From Candidatus Aquicultor primus (GTDB lineage Bacteria; Actinomycetota; Aquicultoria; Aquicultorales; Aquicultoraceae), in contig MELI01000020.1 in the NCBI GenBank assembly GCA_001767575.1, forward strand, positions 3,757 through 11,144: DNA of 7,388 nucleotides, written 5' to 3'. Within the stretch, counting starts at the first letter, position 1. Every line of letters starts with the position of its first letter. Positions 1 to 5,050 of this stretch are shown piece by piece. The position numbers and the translations under genes are program-made. The notes under the pieces are model-generated. The model made no database searches, was not told the DNA's origin, and saw only the letters and a program-made list of their open reading frames with translations.

Positions 1-1004
1 TTGTAAAGATCCGCCGGTATCTCCTGGTCGACATCGACCGATTTAAACAAGGCTTGTGCTAGCGGTTTGTCTTCGACAATCGGGATAGTGTGCTCTTTTG
101 CCAGGGCGCGTATCCGTTCGGCGACTAAGCGCTGTCCTTTTGCTATGACTTTGGGCGCGCCCATGTTTGCCTGGTCATACTTGAGCGCTATGGCCAATCG
201 CGTTGGGTTGGTGATAATCACATCAGCGTTTGGAACCGCTTGCATCATCCTCTTCATACTCATCTCCATTTGCTGGTGTTTGATCTTCGCTTTAATTTGC
301 GGGTCACCTTCAGCTTGTTTGTATTCTTCCTTGATTTCTTTCTTAGTCATCATGATGCTTTTGTTGTGGCTATATCGCTGGTATGCATAGTCGAAGATAG
401 CGATTATCAGAAGGGCGATGCCGGTCTTGATTCCTATTTCATATGCAATCGAGCCAAGGACAACCAGCATCTGCCAAACATCGAGGTTTATGAGGTTGAT
501 CATATTCTCAAAATTGCCCGCGATGACCGAGTAGGAGACATAACCGACTACGATGATTTTGACGGAGGACTTGAAGAGTTCCACAAATGCTCTTGGCGAA
601 AAGAGCCGCTTCAGACCTGAGATAGGGTTTATCTTCTTAAAATCCGGCACTAGAGGTTTTGCCGTAAACAAAAAGCCGACTTGGGCGAAGCTGGCGACAA
701 GACCGACAACTGCGCCGACTACGATGACCGGCAGGAGATTTTTTGCGAAAAATATTGATAAATTAAGAAGGAGCGCCGACAGAATCTGCTCATTCATATC
801 GAATGAAGCGGGGCTCTGCAGGAAGTAGCGCATCAGGTCGGTTATGCCCTCAAAAGCGGTTTGCCCTAAGTTGCGCATGGCAAGCAGGATAGCGATGATA
901 ATAAAGGCTGAGTTGATCTCAGTGCTCCGCGCAATCTGTCCTTTATTTCTCGTTTCTCGCTTGCGTTTAGGTGTAGCTTTTTCGGTTCTTTCCGAGTTTG
1001 CCAT
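1..1004 (-). CDS. flhB: Flagellar export switch protein FlhB (3' end cut by window edge)
   Basis: FlhB is the inner-membrane export-gate protein that sets substrate specificity, switching from rod/hook to filament subunits. I translated this frame by hand; 334 codons are present. The start is ATG at 1004-1002, with an AAGGA ribosome site at 1015-1019 overlapping the fliR stop. The N-terminus reads MANSERTEKATPKRKRETR, the usual basic FlhB leader. Hydrophobic membrane segments lie near residues 32-48, 78-110, 141-165 and 180-205. The linker and cytoplasmic domain follow, with EGDPQIKAKIK (232-242) and MSMKRMMQAVPNADVIITN (248-266), both typical of the family. The autocleavage site, normally NPTH, reads NPTR (residues 266-269, bases 209-198), followed by LAIALKYD. 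The visible end, DVDQEIPADLY, matches the family just before its last ~20 residues, so truncation is only by the window. FlhB is the last gene of the fliO-P-Q-R-flhB run visible here; flhA often follows in other genomes but would lie outside. Confidence 0.96.
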   Translation of the reverse strand, partial: MANSERTEKATPKRKRETRNKGQIARSTEINSAFIIIAILLAMRNLGQTAFEGITDLMRYFLQSPASFDMNEQILSALLLNLSIFFAKNLLPVIVVGAVVGLVASFAQVGFLFTAKPLVPDFKKINPISGLKRLFSPRAFVELFKSSVKIIVVGYVSYSVIAGNFENMINLINLDVWQMLVVLGSIAYEIGIKTGIALLIIAIFDYAYQRYSHNKSIMMTKKEIKEEYKQAEGDPQIKAKIKHQQMEMSMKRMMQAVPNADVIITNPTRLAIALKYDQANMGAPKVIAKGQRLVAERIRALAKEHTIPIVEDKPLAQALFKSVDVDQEIPADLY

Positions 1005-1014
1005 ATTTCGACAG

Positions 1015-1019
1015 TCCTT
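1015..1019 (-). promoter_or_regulatory. Ribosome binding site of flhB
   Basis: AAGGA lies 10 bases upstream of the flhB ATG and shares bases with the TAA stop of fliR (TAAGGA). Termination on fliR and initiation on flhB therefore take place within the same short stretch, which suggests translational coupling. Confidence 0.7.
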
Positions 1020-1785
1020 ATTTGATAGACCTGATCATTTGTTCAGGCATCTGGCCAAAAATCTGGCTCATATATATTAATAGTAGTGAGAGCATGGAGA
1101 TTATCGCGATGAAGCCGACCGTTATTTTTAGCGGCATGGCTACTATGAACACGTTCATCTGTGGTACGGTTCGCGCAATAATGCCGAGTGCCAGGTCGGT
1201 GATTAGTAACACCCCGATTGCCGGTCCACCGATTTTCAAGCCAATTACGAACATGTTGGCGACCATTCCAACGAAATGACTGGTTATCGCAGGGCCGAAT
1301 TCGAACATCGTGAGCGGCACGACATCAAAACTCTTTGCCAGCGCGGTGAAGAGAAAGTGATGTCCGTTTATAGCCAAGAACACCAGAATCGCGAGGAGGT
1401 TCTTGAACTGACCCATAATCGATACGGAGAGGTTGCTCAGTGGGTCGATGACATTGACCATGCCAAAGCCCATCTGTATATCGATAATCTGTCCTGCCAG
1501 CAAGAATCCCATGAAGACAAGGGTCGCAGAAAACCCTATTAGTGCGCCAACAGTCAGTTCTTTCGCTAATAGCAGCGCAAAGTCGATCATATGCATGCCC
1601 GGGTCGACGTTGCTTGGGATAAAAGGGAGGACGACAAGGCTGGTCAGCAGTGCCAGCCCAACCTTCACCTGTGTCGGGATGTTGCGGCTACCGAAGATAG
1701 GTGCGAGAAAAAACACACCCGAGACGCGAGTGAGAACCAGCAGAAATGTGAGCAATCGTCCGGGTTCGAGTTGCAAAACGTCCAA
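1018..1785 (-). CDS. fliR: Flagellar biosynthetic protein FliR
   Basis: FliR is an integral membrane component of the flagellar type III export gate; in known structures one FliR joins five FliP and about four FliQ in the pore complex. The protein has 255 residues, a normal length. It is highly hydrophobic with segments near residues 9-31, 38-58, 68-100, 126-150, 165-205 and 212-240. Family-typical stretches include LTRVSGVFFLAPIFGSRNIP (19-38), the GQIID-QMGFGMVNVIDP region (98-115) and PLKITVGF near the C-terminus. The start is TTG at 1785-1783. A strong AGGAG site sits 6 bases upstream and an in-frame TAA lies only six codons before the TTG, so no longer reading is possible. The stop is 13 bp from flhB. 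The upstream spacer to fliQ (87 bp) is the largest in this operon. Confidence 0.96.
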   Translation of the reverse strand: MDVLQLEPGRLLTFLLVLTRVSGVFFLAPIFGSRNIPTQVKVGLALLTSLVVLPFIPSNVDPGMHMIDFALLLAKELTVGALIGFSATLVFMGFLLAGQIIDIQMGFGMVNVIDPLSNLSVSIMGQFKNLLAILVFLAINGHHFLFTALAKSFDVVPLTMFEFGPAITSHFVGMVANMFVIGLKIGGPAIGVLLITDLALGIIARTVPQMNVFIVAMPLKITVGFIAIISMLSLLLIYMSQIFGQMPEQMIRSIK

Positions 1786-1791
1786 ATCGTG

Positions 1792-1796
1792 CTCCT
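1792..1796 (-). promoter_or_regulatory. Ribosome binding site fixing the TTG start of fliR
   Basis: AGGAG lies 6 bases before the TTG codon at 1785-1783. With the in-frame stop just upstream it fixes fliR initiation at a rare TTG. Confidence 0.8.
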
Positions 1797-1832
1797 GTAT
1801 TGCTTATCGCTTAGCCGACGGGTTCTTTTCAA

Positions 1833-1853
1833 GTCTTATGCTTACGGTAAGAC
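1833..1853 (-). other. Inverted repeat in the fliQ-fliR spacer
   Basis: On the transcribed strand GTCTTA and TAAGAC (1848-1853 and 1833-1838) form a perfect 6-bp stem around a 9-base loop. The loop and stem also contain CTTAC-G-GTAAG, an alternative pairing. No T-run follows, so it is not a convincing intrinsic terminator. It may be an intercistronic RNA hairpin affecting mRNA stability or processing; function is inferred only from position. Confidence 0.4.
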
Positions 1854-1872
1854 CTCAATAGTCACGGTCGGG

Positions 1873-2142
1873 CTACTTGATATAGGTCGGCAAATTTACA
1901 AAGATGCTCGTCGTAAAATCAATCAGCTTGGTGAGCATCCAGGGTCCGAAAATCGCCAGCGCCAGCATAGTTGCGAGCAGTTTAGGTATGAAGGTCAATG
2001 TGAATTCTTGAATCTGTGTCACCGCTTGGAGAATGCTTATGGTAAGGCCGGTAATCAAGCTAAAGATAAGCACCGGTAGCGCCATCTGAAGGGTCAATAT
2101 AAGCGCGTTTTTTCCTATTTCCATCGCCAATGAGTCAGTCAT
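1873..2142 (-). CDS. fliQ: Flagellar biosynthetic protein FliQ
   Basis: FliQ is a small two-helix membrane subunit that packs around the FliP/FliR pore of the flagellar export gate. I place the start at ATG 2142-2140, giving 89 residues, the usual FliQ length, beginning MTDSLAMEIGKNALILTL. GGGAG at 2152-2156 lies 9 bases upstream. A longer reading from a TTG at 2160 would add six residues (MWERVR) but would have the SD site inside its own coding region, so it is unlikely. Two hydrophobic helices are visible, near residues 12-40 and 55-78. The connecting loop contains the family-typical LQAVTQIQEFTLTFIPKL (38-55). The gene begins 18 bp after the fliP stop. Confidence 0.95.
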   Translation of the reverse strand: MTDSLAMEIGKNALILTLQMALPVLIFSLITGLTISILQAVTQIQEFTLTFIPKLLATMLALAIFGPWMLTKLIDFTTSIFVNLPTYIK

Positions 2143-2151
2143 ACGCACCCG

Positions 2152-2156
2152 CTCCC
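2152..2156 (-). promoter_or_regulatory. Ribosome binding site of fliQ
   Basis: GGGAG lies 9 bases upstream of the ATG at 2142. It favours that ATG over the upstream in-frame TTG (2160) and over a GTG only 3 bases from the site. Confidence 0.65.
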
Positions 2157-2160
2157 ACAA

Positions 2161-2955
2161 TCAGTTGAATCCCATAACCAGCGCTCGTGTGACAAGATGC
2201 CAACCATCGACCAAAACAAAAAGCAATATTTTTATTGGTAGCGATATCATAACCGGAGGTACCATGAGCATACCCATAGACATCAGTATGCTGGCTACTA
2301 CCATGTCGATTACGAGAAAGGGGATAAATATAAGAAAACCGATGATGAATGCAGCGCGAAGTTCGCTAATAATAAATGACGGGATGACAACATAGGTCGG
2401 CACGTCAGCGCGAGTTCGAGGCTGATCGAGCTTGGCCAGGTGGACGAAGAGCGCCAGGTCTTTCTCACGCGTCTGTTTAAACATGAAGTCGCGTATGGGG
2501 TTGGATGCTCGCTCGAACGCCTGGTCGAATGAGATCTGCTCCGCCGTATATGGCTTGATTGCGTTATCATTGATTTGGCCGAAAACAGGTGCCATGACGA
2601 AGAAGGTCAGAAATAGCGCCAGCCCTATAAGGACCTGTGTCGGTGGTATCTGCTGCGTGCCGAGAGCGTTTCTAATAAAAGCAAGGACGATGATTATCCT
2701 GGTAAACGAAGTGACCATAATCAACAAAGCCGGCGCCAGCGAAAGAACGGTGAGCAGTAGCAATATCTGGAGGCTGGTCGAGATATCCTGTGGGTTTTGA
2801 GCCGTTTCCACACCAAACGATATTTTTGGCAAAGGTATCCCGTTTGGCACCTGTTCTGCTCCTGAAACAAAACCGGTCATGACCGTAAAGAGCAGTCCCA
2901 GGGCTAATATCGTGATTTTACGAGCAGCTCGTGACCGTGGCAAGAGCGCGATCAT
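2161..2955 (-). CDS. fliP: Flagellar biosynthetic protein FliP
   Basis: FliP is the main pore-forming subunit of the flagellar type III export gate, present as a pentamer in known structures. The protein is 264 residues, normal for the family. Residues 1-33 look like a cleavable signal peptide (basic start, hydrophobic core, then SGA before EQ), as FliP is known to have. Membrane segments follow near 61-95, 106-128, 188-213 and 217-252. Hallmark stretches are SLAPALLIMVTSFTRIIIVL (72-91), the IRNALGTQQ-PPTQVL region (94-109), GLALFLTFFVMAPVF (111-125) and the C-terminal VPTYVVIPSFIISELR (175-190). The start ATG overlaps the fliO stop in an ATGA (2955-2952), and the ribosome site inside fliO is weak, so translation is probably coupled to fliO. 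Confidence 0.97.
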   Translation of the reverse strand: MIALLPRSRAARKITILALGLLFTVMTGFVSGAEQVPNGIPLPKISFGVETAQNPQDISTSLQILLLLTVLSLAPALLIMVTSFTRIIIVLAFIRNALGTQQIPPTQVLIGLALFLTFFVMAPVFGQINDNAIKPYTAEQISFDQAFERASNPIRDFMFKQTREKDLALFVHLAKLDQPRTRADVPTYVVIPSFIISELRAAFIIGFLIFIPFLVIDMVVASILMSMGMLMVPPVMISLPIKILLFVLVDGWHLVTRALVMGFN

Positions 2956-3971
2956 CTACTCTTTTCACCCCTACCCTTATTCGACGACGACGTGCCATCA
3001 GACCTTTTGCTATCTTGCTTCTTGATCTCCTCAAGGAGCTGATTGATGTTCTGTCCGGTGGAGTGAAGGTCATCTCTCCAGTGATTTTCAGTGCCAAGCG
3101 ATGACTCCGGCTCACGCTTTGCCGGTCGCCGAGATTTCGTCTGGGGCTTCTTTTGCGCTTTTGAAAAACGACCGCTAAATTTCTCAAGATACGTCTGGAA
3201 TGGTTGGAGTGGCTCTGGTTTCGTCGTCGCGAGGTTTCTTAGCGCCTCGACTTGCTCGAAGTCGTCGATTTCGGCAAGCGGATTGATGTTGTTGCCGGCA
3301 AGACCCACGACCAGGACTTTGCCTGCCGCCTCCACCAGGCATACTGCTTTGCCAGGCGCGAGATAGCGGATGTCGAGGACATGGATAAGTTCTTGGCCGC
3401 CGGTAATCGAATTGTATTTTGTCGTAAAGACCTTTATACCGAATATCGCCAAGAAGCCGACCCCTATGACGAGCGCGAAATAAAATATATATTTGATTGC
3501 GCTGACTATGGTCTGGAAGATTCCCGCCAAAAAGCTCGTTTTTTCTTGTGGTTCGCCCGGGTCTTGGTAGGTGTCGAAAAGGAATTCGTCGCCGCTTTCC
3601 TTTTTAGGTGGTGAGGCGGTCTTATTCTTAGCGCTTTGGTTGGAAGAGGTGACCGCGTCCGCCTTTTCTTTAGATGCCTCCGCGCGCTCCTCCGCACCAA
3701 TGGCGGCAGTCTCCTCGCTCGCAGTGCCGTCAGCGGTCAACTCGACGCCGCTATCTTCGGCAAGCGGCGGTTCGGCGAAGACGACGGCGGTATGGCTAAG
3801 AATAAGAAGAGCAGTGAGCAATGCCAATATTGTCATTGCTGCAATATGTTTGAGTCTGAAGCACAGGCTAAGCAAACCCGCGGAAGCGACCCACGGCGCG
3901 AGGCCTTTTCGGCTCGCGAACCCAATCCGGTCTTTTTCGTTGATCATGGCTACCATCCATTTATGCTGCAT
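2952..3971 (-). CDS. fliO: Flagellar biosynthetic protein FliO (long form)
   Basis: FliO is a bitopic membrane protein that helps stabilise and assemble the FliP ring of the export gate. Identification rests on position directly before fliP and on the domain around residues 150-235. There a membrane helix (about 153-181) is followed by GGQELIHVLDIRYLAPGKAV (191-210), then a LVEAAGKVLVVGLAGNNINPL stretch typical of FliO. Ahead of this lie a signal-peptide-like segment (about 41-66, ending VVFA before EPP) and an acidic, low-complexity extracytoplasmic linker (67-145) rich in E, A, S and K. A basic, charged tail of about 100 residues (236-339) follows. At 339 residues it is much longer than enteric FliO (about 125) and longer than Bacillus FliZ (about 219). 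The start is uncertain: ATG 3971 has no ribosome site, while ATGs at 3956 and 3947 are alternatives, the latter with a weak GGATGG upstream. First gene of the minus-strand operon here. Confidence 0.85.
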   Translation of the reverse strand: MQHKWMVAMINEKDRIGFASRKGLAPWVASAGLLSLCFRLKHIAAMTILALLTALLILSHTAVVFAEPPLAEDSGVELTADGTASEETAAIGAEERAEASKEKADAVTSSNQSAKNKTASPPKKESGDEFLFDTYQDPGEPQEKTSFLAGIFQTIVSAIKYIFYFALVIGVGFLAIFGIKVFTTKYNSITGGQELIHVLDIRYLAPGKAVCLVEAAGKVLVVGLAGNNINPLAEIDDFEQVEALRNLATTKPEPLQPFQTYLEKFSGRFSKAQKKPQTKSRRPAKREPESSLGTENHWRDDLHSTGQNINQLLEEIKKQDSKRSDGTSSSNKGRGEKSR

Positions 3972-3993
3972 TCAGTGATACTATTAACCGGTC

Positions 3994-4011
3994 TACCGCT
4001 CTTTAGCGGTA
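3994..4011. repeat. Perfect 7-bp inverted repeat upstream of fliO
   Basis: TACCGCT-CTTT-AGCGGTA is a perfect 7-bp palindromic stem with a 4-base loop, 22 bp before the fliO ATG at 3971. No T-run follows on either strand, so it does not look like an intrinsic terminator. It could be an operator or a hairpin in the 5' leader of the fliO mRNA. Confidence 0.55.
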
Positions 4012-4100
4012 TTCGCATTACTATATGATTGTTAATTTAGGGCTAGCACGGCTTACTGTGGTTATAACGGCCAATGCTATCCTTATAAATATCCCAAAGT

Positions 4101-4133
4101 TAACTCGCTAATGCAAGCATCATGCGCTAGTTA
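4101..4133. repeat. Imperfect inverted repeat with nested hairpin
   Basis: TAACTCGC (4101-4108) and GCTAGTTA (4126-4133) pair at 7 of 8 positions. Between them lies ATGC-AA-GCAT (4111-4120), itself a 4-bp hairpin. It lies in the middle of the divergent spacer, a natural place for a regulator site or a structured leader. No function can be assigned from sequence. Confidence 0.4.
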
Positions 4134-4256
4134 GGCGACCGAGAGGAGCACGATAGCGCCATATCTGTCGGTTCCGAAGACATAAGCCCTAGCCGTAGAA
4201 GTGCAGTGCCACCGAGCTATCACAAAACAAATCCTCATAATTTTGGGATTTACTAT

Positions 4257-4282
4257 TAAAATATCCAATAAATCGCCGATTA
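4257..4282 (+). promoter_or_regulatory. Sigma-28 (FliA/SigD)-type promoter of cheW
   Basis: TAAA (4257-4260) is followed after 14 bases by GCCGATTA (4275-4282). The sigma-28 consensus is TAAA-N14-16-GCCGATAA/T, so the match is near perfect and on the correct strand. The expected transcription start near 4289 would leave a leader of about 115 bases before cheW. Confidence 0.85.
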
Positions 4283-4330
4283 AGTCCTGTAGAGAAACCA
4301 TGGGGAACAGTTGCCAAGTCGTTTCAACCT

Positions 4331-4397
4331 TGCTCGATAAGGTCCGTACGGCAAGAGTCATGACAAGCGACATCGAGCATCTTTAAATCGAGGGAGG
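4331..4397 (+). other. Possible structured leader of cheW with alternative pairings
   Basis: In the predicted cheW 5' leader TGCTCGAT (4331-4338) is an exact 8-bp reverse complement of ATCGAGCA (4372-4379). Its core CTCGAT can instead pair with a second ATCGAG at 4387-4392, which touches the Shine-Dalgarno GGGAGG (4392-4397). The enclosed segment has the palindromes CCGTACGG (4344-4351) and GTCATGAC (4357-4364). Two mutually exclusive folds are therefore possible, one near the ribosome site. No known riboswitch core is recognised; regulation is inference. Confidence 0.35.
4392..4397 (+). promoter_or_regulatory. Ribosome binding site of cheW
   Basis: GGGAGG lies 6 bases before ATG 4404 and 9 bases before the adjacent in-frame ATG 4407. 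Either could be used; the choice changes only one methionine. Confidence 0.75.
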
Positions 4398-4403
4398 CAG
4401 ATA

Positions 4404-4865
4404 ATGATGGAAGATAAATCTTTTGAGCAAGACCAGCTGGTAGTCTTTGAGTTATCGGGAGAGTCTTTCGGCATAGACATCAATGCCGTGCAAGAAATCA
4501 TCAGGATGCAGCAGATCACCGATGTACCGAAAGCCCCAATGCATGTAAAAGGCATTATCAATTTACGCGGCAAGGTGATTCCAATAGTCGATCTTCGCGA
4601 TAAGTTTGGGTTAGTGCAGACGGAAGAGACCAAGTCGACAAGGATCGTAGTTGTAGACGTTACCGGTTGTACGGTAGGGATGATCGTAGATGCGGTCTCT
4701 GAAGTCCTCAGAATCAGCAAGGACCAAATCGAGGATCCATCGGCGATAATCGAGTCGTATGAGAAATACTTGCTTGGAATAGGCAAGCTAGAAGAGCGTT
4801 TAGTACTCTTGCTCGACCTGGGAAAGGTCATTCCTGAAGCGTCGCAGCTTCAGGCCGTCGCGTAA
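4404..4865 (+). CDS. cheW: Chemotaxis coupling protein CheW
   Basis: CheW is the cytoplasmic adaptor that links MCP receptor tips to the histidine kinase CheA in chemosensory arrays. The 153-residue protein is a single CheW/SH3-like domain of normal length. Family features are VVFELSGESFGIDINAVQEI (13-32), the strongly conserved VKGIINLRGKVIPIVDLR (48-65), GMIVDAVSEVLRI (92-104) and the final GIGKLEERLVLLLDLGKVI (125-143). There is no response-regulator domain as in CheV. It stands alone between its own sigma-28-type promoter (4257-4282) and an intrinsic terminator (4926-4955), and is followed by two receptor genes it could couple. No cheA is visible in the window, so the kinase must be encoded elsewhere. 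Confidence 0.97.
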   Translation: MMEDKSFEQDQLVVFELSGESFGIDINAVQEIIRMQQITDVPKAPMHVKGIINLRGKVIPIVDLRDKFGLVQTEETKSTRIVVVDVTGCTVGMIVDAVSEVLRISKDQIEDPSAIIESYEKYLLGIGKLEERLVLLLDLGKVIPEASQLQAVA

Positions 4866-4925
4866 TTGCTTGACAAGAATATGCGTCGTGCAAGCTTCGG
4901 TTTAATAAAGGATGTAGACAGCAAG

Positions 4926-4955
4926 CAGGCCTGGTGAGAATCCGGCCTGTTTTCT
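4926..4955 (+). terminator. Intrinsic terminator after cheW
   Basis: CAGGCC (4926-4931) pairs with GGCCTG (4944-4949), with GG/CC (4933-4934/4942-4943) extending the stem past a mismatch, and TTTTCT follows at 4950-4955. It lies 60 bases after the cheW stop and before the promoter of the next gene. Confidence 0.75.
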
Positions 4956-4981
4956 AATTCCTGTAGAAATAAGAGGACATT

Positions 4982-5007
4982 TAAGCTCGAAAGTTTTTTG
5001 TCGATAG
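4982..5007 (+). promoter_or_regulatory. Sigma-28-type promoter of the first MCP gene
   Basis: TAAG (4982-4985), 14 bases, then GTCGATAG (5000-5007). This differs from the sigma-28 consensus at one -35 base and two -10 bases, with the same 14-base spacing as the cheW promoter. The expected start near 5014 is downstream of an in-frame ATG at 5009, so that ATG would not be in the mRNA. Confidence 0.7.
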
Positions 5008-5040
5008 TATGTCTATCTATTTTCTTACATTACCGGATAC

Positions 5041-5047
5041 GGAGGAG
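5041..5047 (+). promoter_or_regulatory. Ribosome binding site fixing the start of the first MCP
   Basis: GGAGGAG lies 3 bases before ATG 5051 (its GGAGG core is 5 bases away). The in-frame ATG at 5009 has no such site, so initiation is placed at 5051. Confidence 0.75.
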
Positions 5048-5050
5048 TTC

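Larger units (their letters stand above)
3972..4256. other. Divergent intergenic region between fliO and the cheW promoter
   Basis: These ~285 bases hold no gene I can support. They should carry the promoter of the minus-strand fliO operon, but I see no convincing sigma-28 or sigma-54 site on that strand. A weak minus-strand TATAGT at about 4021-4026 is the best -10-like hexamer and lacks a good -35. The region contains three inverted repeats (3994-4011, 4101-4133, and a 6-bp pair at 4152-4157/4216-4221), described separately. I do not recognise a known riboswitch or regulator motif. Confidence 0.5.

Noticed and set aside
67..828. Plus-strand open frames within the flhB region
   Set aside because: They overlap antisense to flhB, which translates cleanly as a conserved family across the whole stretch.
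2142..2160. Longer FliQ beginning at TTG 2160
   Set aside because: It would put the GGGAG ribosome site inside the coding region. ATG 2142 gives the family's usual 89 residues.
3994..4011. Palindrome as a bidirectional transcription terminator
   Set aside because: No T-run follows on either strand, and the flanking genes diverge from this region, so termination here would make little sense.
4202..4212. Minus-strand TGGCAC as a sigma-54 promoter for the fliO operon
   Set aside because: The matching -12 element is absent: the position that should read TTGCA reads TTCTA.
4131..4373. Minus-strand open frame of 80 codons in the divergent spacer
   Set aside because: It runs antisense through the near-perfect sigma-28 promoter and leader of cheW, no family is recognisable, and I see no ribosome site at its start.
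4870..4875. TTGACA as a -35 of a sigma-70 promoter for the first MCP
   Set aside because: No -10-like hexamer occurs 16-18 bases downstream, and the intrinsic terminator at 4926-4955 lies between it and the gene.
4933..4945. GGTGAGAATCCGG resembling part of a cobalamin riboswitch
   Set aside because: It is explained as the loop and inner stem of the cheW terminator. No B12-box or other conserved riboswitch elements surround it, and it lies after the gene.
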